Shown one piece after another: positions 31,834-34,363 of a stretch of 34,363 nt of DNA (its first letter is position 1; each line of letters starts with the position of its first letter). A program made the translations under genes and the position numbers. Origin of the DNA: CAUSKK01 sp963532425. GTDB lineage: Bacteria > Pseudomonadota > Gammaproteobacteria > Cardiobacteriales > Cardiobacteriaceae. The DNA is taken from NCBI GenBank assembly GCA_963532425.1, contig CAUSKK010000022.1, positions 1-34,363 on the forward strand, in the 5' to 3' direction. The notes beneath the pieces were generated by a model. That model saw only the letters and a program-made list of their open reading frames with translations, made no database searches and was not told where the DNA came from.

Positions 31834-32543
31834 CCCCTACGCCCCAACCCGCCGACCCGCGCCGGTGGCGCCCGCTGATTTTTAGCCTGCTGGCCTGGCT
31901 CCTACCCTTCTTTCTGCTGAACATTGCCATCGCGGCGGTGGTGATGAGGACGGAGAAATATTTCAACAGCTACGAAAAATTAATGGTGGCCCTGGGGGAT
32001 TGGCGCAGCGTGCTGGCGATAACCGTCCTCCAGCTGCTGGCCCTGGACTGGCTGCGGCGCCGCTACGGCTGGCGCTGGGTCGATGTGGGCTTCGGAGCCT
32101 TCAGCCGGCGCTCCTCGGAACTGCTCTGGCAAATTCCCCTTTATCTCGGGGTGCTGCTGGCCCTCAACCAGCTGCTCTTCAGTCCGGAGGAAATCCGGAT
32201 GCTGGCCCCGGGCCGGCTGTGGCTGCTGCCGCGCAGTCTGCCGGCGGACCTCATCGACATTCCACCGCTGCTTATCCTGTTCTGCGGCTTCGTCCAGAAT
32301 TTTTGCCGGGCCCGCTGGGGTTCCCGGGCGGCGGTGGTTCTGCCGATAACGACGCTGTGGCTTCTGCTGCTGGCCTTCTATTTTTCGTCGCCCGCCCTGC
32401 CCCTGCGAATCCTGGCCCAGCTGCTGTTGCCGGTCTGGGTCGGCGGTCTGGGCCTGGCCCTGCTGCAGGAACGCCATCGCAATCTCTGGGTGCCGATGCT
32501 GGCCCTGGCGTTGAATACGCTGCTGGTCCGGCTCCTTTACTAA
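31830..32543 (+). CDS. CPBP-like intramembrane protein, degenerate, copy 2
   Basis: A 237-residue paralogue of the preceding gene with the same start (ADPRRWRPLIFSLLA), YGWRWVDVGFGAFS, FCGFVQNFCRARWG and ERHRNLWVPMLALALNTLL. The CPBP catalytic positions are again lost (FVQNF in place of EExxF; no His in the last motif). About six membrane segments. It is translationally coupled to copy 1. The pair probably acts as a hetero-oligomer or arose by recent duplication; function unknown. Confidence 0.65.
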   Translation: MTPTPQPADPRRWRPLIFSLLAWLLPFFLLNIAIAAVVMRTEKYFNSYEKLMVALGDWRSVLAITVLQLLALDWLRRRYGWRWVDVGFGAFSRRSSELLWQIPLYLGVLLALNQLLFSPEEIRMLAPGRLWLLPRSLPADLIDIPPLLILFCGFVQNFCRARWGSRAAVVLPITTLWLLLLAFYFSSPALPLRILAQLLLPVWVGGLGLALLQERHRNLWVPMLALALNTLLVRLLY

Positions 32544-32573
32544 AAACCGAAGCGCTTCCCCCTGGAGAAAACC

Positions 32574-33332
32574 ATGTCCCTGAACCATGAACCCCTGGCC
32601 GGCAACCCCGGCGCCGGCGCCCAATTCAGCCTGAACTATCAGGACGGCCGCCGGGAAGACTACGATTTACCCGCCCGGCTGGCGGCGGTGCTGGCTGCGG
32701 CCGGCTATGAAACCGAACGGGTCGGCGATTGGCTGCTGCACCGGCCCAGCGGCTACGAGCTGCTGGTGCAAATCGCCAGCCTGGAGCTGGACGAGCGCGT
32801 CCAGAGCACCACCACCCTGCAGATTCACCACCCGATTCTGTTCCCGGCCGGCATCTTTGAATATCAGCACAGCTTCGGCGCCGACGTGGCGGAATCCCTG
32901 GACTACGGTTTCCAGCTGTGGCTGGATTCGGACTGGCGCCTGCTGCTGGCGGCCAGCGGCGACGGCACCGCAGCCAGCCAAATGGAGCTGACCTTCCCCG
33001 ACGGCCACCGGCGCCGCGTCCATTTCGGCGGCTGCCAGCATTGGCAGGAGCAGCCCCGGGAAAATGGCGACGAAGAGGAACACCCGCCCGGCTGCCCCTG
33101 CTGCCTGTTCAACAGCAGTCTGGAGGCCTTCCGGCCGCTGCTGGAGGGCGCGGGCAACTACGCCCTGCGCCTGTTCGTCGCCCGCAACCCCGATGGCAGC
33201 GTCGCCGCCGATTGCCGCGTCAATGGTGAGGACTACCCGGCGCCCCTGGAGTCCCTCCAGGCCTTCGGCGCGGGCTGGCCCGGGGCCGGGGCCGAGTTCC
33301 GCAAACAATATGTGCTCATCGTTGGCGTTTAG
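32574..33332 (+). CDS. DUF6348-like protein
   Basis: A 252-residue soluble protein without signal peptide. The motif HPILFPAGIFEYQHSFGADVAESLDYGFQLW is characteristic of the DUF6348 family, as I recall it; a CPCCLFNSS cysteine cluster lies in the middle and a VNGEDYPAPLESL segment near the end. The role of the family is unknown. GGAG lies 8 bases before the ATG, and a palindrome sits in the 30-bp gap to the CPBP pair, with which it may be cotranscribed. Confidence 0.6.
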   Translation: MSLNHEPLAGNPGAGAQFSLNYQDGRREDYDLPARLAAVLAAAGYETERVGDWLLHRPSGYELLVQIASLELDERVQSTTTLQIHHPILFPAGIFEYQHSFGADVAESLDYGFQLWLDSDWRLLLAASGDGTAASQMELTFPDGHRRRVHFGGCQHWQEQPRENGDEEEHPPGCPCCLFNSSLEAFRPLLEGAGNYALRLFVARNPDGSVAADCRVNGEDYPAPLESLQAFGAGWPGAGAEFRKQYVLIVGV

Positions 33333-33370
33333 CACCCGATGAAGCGCTTCCCCGGCGCGACCCAAAACAA

Positions 33371-33415
33371 CGAAGCGCTTCCCCCTCAAACAAACGGGGA
33401 AGCGCTTCGCTTTTT
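33371..33415 (+). terminator. Terminator made of two inverted palindromes
   Basis: CGAAGCGCTTCCCC (33371-33384) and GGGGAAGCGCTTCG (33396-33409) form a perfect 14-bp stem with an 11-base loop, followed by CTTTTT. It lies between convergent genes, so it may serve the DUF6348-like gene. Both arms are copies of the iterated palindrome with GGGG/CCCC flanks. Confidence 0.85.
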
Positions 33416-33428
33416 AGCGGCCGGCGGG

Positions 33429-34154
33429 CTAGAGCAAATCGCCCAGGGCCGGCAGGCTTTGCACGATTTTTCGGGTTTCCAGGCTGACCGTAATCAGGCG
33501 CAGCAGCAATTCCAGCGGATAGCGCGGGTTATTCATGGTTTCCCGGGCCCAGTCGTTGGCGTCGTTGCCGATGCCGGATTTTTTATCGGTGCTGACCGCC
33601 TGACGCTCCATCACCCATTCCAGGGCCGCCTTGCCATTGACGATGTAGTCGTAGGCGGCCAGCGGAATATTTTCCACGGTGATTTTGTCGTTGTAGACGA
33701 TGCGGCTTTTATCGCCCTTCTTCGCAAATTTCATCTTTTCCACGCGGAAATCCTCGTCGCGGCCGCCCAAAATGGCCGTGGGCGTCAGAGTCAGGGCCAG
33801 CGGCCCGGCCAGGCGCACTTCGCCGTAGAGGGGCGCGTTTTCATAGTGCAGATGCCATTCGGCCAGCTGGCGGCCGGCCCGGCTGAAGGCGCAGAAATCC
33901 GCAAAACTCCGCACCCGGGGAATGCGCGGCAATTCCTTGCTGAGATTGTCGGCGAAGCGCTCCCGGTATTCCTCACTGTGCAGCAGGCCGTAGATGTAAT
34001 AGAAGATGTCCTCGCGCTCGATTTGGGCGGCCTCGGCCGGCGTATAGGGGGCGCGGAAATGGGCCAGGGCCGCCGCGCTGATGGCCGAGCGGCGTACCCA
34101 CTTCTTCTTGGGGGGAAGCGCTTCGTCCTGGGGAAAAAGGGAATCCTGGCTCAT
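33429..34154 (-). CDS. C-terminal part of a type ISP-like restriction-modification enzyme
   Basis: 241 residues beginning MSQDSLFPQDEALPPKKK. The segments EREDIFYYIYGLLHSEEYRERFADNL, LPRIPRVRSFADFCAFSRAGRQLAE and IVYNDKITVENIPLAAYDYIVNGKAALEWVM, with the closing GIGNDANDWARETMNNPRYPLELLL, match the C-terminal (target-recognition) end of very large single-chain R-M enzymes with helicase and methylase domains. In that family this part belongs to the same chain as the segment at 34151-34363, but here it is in the next frame and has its own ATG overlapping the upstream stop (ATGA). It is a broken gene, a coupled two-gene form, or a sequence error. Confidence 0.75.
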   Translation of the reverse strand: MSQDSLFPQDEALPPKKKWVRRSAISAAALAHFRAPYTPAEAAQIEREDIFYYIYGLLHSEEYRERFADNLSKELPRIPRVRSFADFCAFSRAGRQLAEWHLHYENAPLYGEVRLAGPLALTLTPTAILGGRDEDFRVEKMKFAKKGDKSRIVYNDKITVENIPLAAYDYIVNGKAALEWVMERQAVSTDKKSGIGNDANDWARETMNNPRYPLELLLRLITVSLETRKIVQSLPALGDLL

Positions 34155-34363
34155 TGTTCTTCCTCTTCGTAGAGGAACAGCGGAAAGCATTGGGCGTCCC
34201 CAATCAGGTGCAAGTCCGGAATCTCGTCCGCCATCAGCACCGAGAAGCCCTTGGTGCCGCCCAGAGTTAGACAAATAACCCGGTTGGCCGGGAAGCGCTT
34301 CGGTAAAATGTTCGCTGTTCGCTGTTCGCTGTTCGCTGTTCGCTGTTCGCTGTTCGCTGTTCG
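34151..34363 (-). CDS. Upstream part of the R-M enzyme (cut by the window edge)
   Basis: The frame is open from the window edge to a TGA at 34153-34151 (70 residues). After three NSEQRTA-type repeats it reads ILPKRFPANRVICLTLGG, then GFSVLMADEIPDLHLI and CFPLFLYEEEEQ. The ICLT...F-S-V-L...IPDL...QCFPL pattern is the conserved segment just before the C-terminal part of large type ISP-like R-M enzymes. A single-base frame change separates it from the gene at 33429. Any change in the number of 7-bp repeats would shift the frame. Confidence 0.65.
   Translation of the reverse strand, partial: RTANSEQRTANSEQRTANILPKRFPANRVICLTLGGTKGFSVLMADEIPDLHLIGDAQCFPLFLYEEEEQ
34311..34363. repeat. Tandem 7-bp repeat (TTCGCTG)n at the right edge
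   Basis: Seven full units plus TTCG reach the last base of the window. On the coding (minus) strand the unit is CAGCGAA, giving a three-unit, seven-codon cycle (NSEQRTA). Since 7 is not a multiple of 3, addition or loss of a unit changes the frame, the design of a contingency (phase-variable) locus. The true copy number is unknown because the window ends inside. Confidence 0.9.

Noticed and set aside
33429..34274. Start of the R-M C-terminal gene at 34274 rather than 34154
   Set aside because: The extra N-terminal residues would be an out-of-frame reading of the conserved upstream segment (NRVICL...CFPLF), which is clearly coding in the other frame.
1..34363. GAAGCGCTTC as operators of a LacI/GalR-type regulator
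   Set aside because: The core AAGCGCTT resembles such operators, but copies are far too many and mostly lie within coding DNA.
1..34363. tRNA or rRNA genes, complete insertion sequences, prophage genes
   Set aside because: I saw none on either strand. Only the SRP RNA has recognisable RNA-gene features.

Overview
The window is a GC-rich stretch of a gammaproteobacterial chromosome. The evidence is the gene set and order: gatCA, rarA, a small (4.5S-type) SRP RNA, dnaX, ybaB, and the cell-shape operon mreBCD-mrdA-rodA-mltB-rlpA-ybeD-lipB, plus a FimX-like c-di-GMP receptor of twitching-motility type and a TbpB-like surface lipoprotein. A member of the Cardiobacteriales is a plausible source, but this is a guess from gene content and not a demonstrated assignment. 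Both edges look like contig edges: the left ends in repeat-rich DNA, the right inside a 7-bp tandem repeat.

Layout. 1-4281 (minus): four tandem Sel1-repeat genes with overlapping starts and stops, plus one small unknown gene. 4282-5343: about 1 kb of non-coding DNA packed with a 10-bp palindrome, ending in a stray copy of the 3' end of the next gene. 5344-7413 (minus): the FimX-like gene. 7578-9559 (minus): ilvD and a small unknown gene. 9640-15138 (minus): ybaB, dnaX, SRP RNA, rarA, gatA, gatC. 15247-23471 (plus): the elongasome operon through lipB. 23472-24345: a second palindrome-rich non-coding tract. 24346-27932 (plus): an exported unknown protein, the TbpB-like lipoprotein with a trailing array of hairpins, and a siderophore-type ABC exporter half-transporter. 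28125-30945 (minus): small modular membrane proteins, a lipoprotein and a frameshifted membrane gene. 31126-33332 (plus): two CPBP-like membrane proteins and a DUF6348-like protein. 33429-34363 (minus): the C-terminal part of a very large type ISP-like restriction-modification enzyme, split by a frame change, with (CAGCGAA)n repeats reading into it.

The dominating signal is the palindrome GAAGCGCTTC. I count about 60 perfect copies by eye in 34 kb, where far fewer than one is expected by chance, plus many one-mismatch copies. It occurs between genes and inside conserved genes, where it is read as E-A-L, K-R-F or S-A-S. It builds most of an expanded linker in DnaX, forms the arms of a terminator, and fills the two long non-coding tracts. 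It behaves like a genome-wide highly iterated element (HIP1-like or DNA-uptake-sequence-like) and is the best candidate for an undescribed system here. Other points of note are an E. coli-style programmed -1 frameshift signal in dnaX, a duplicated fimX 3' end whose only differences are synonymous, a hairpin array with compensating stems, and a contingency-type repeat in the restriction-modification gene.
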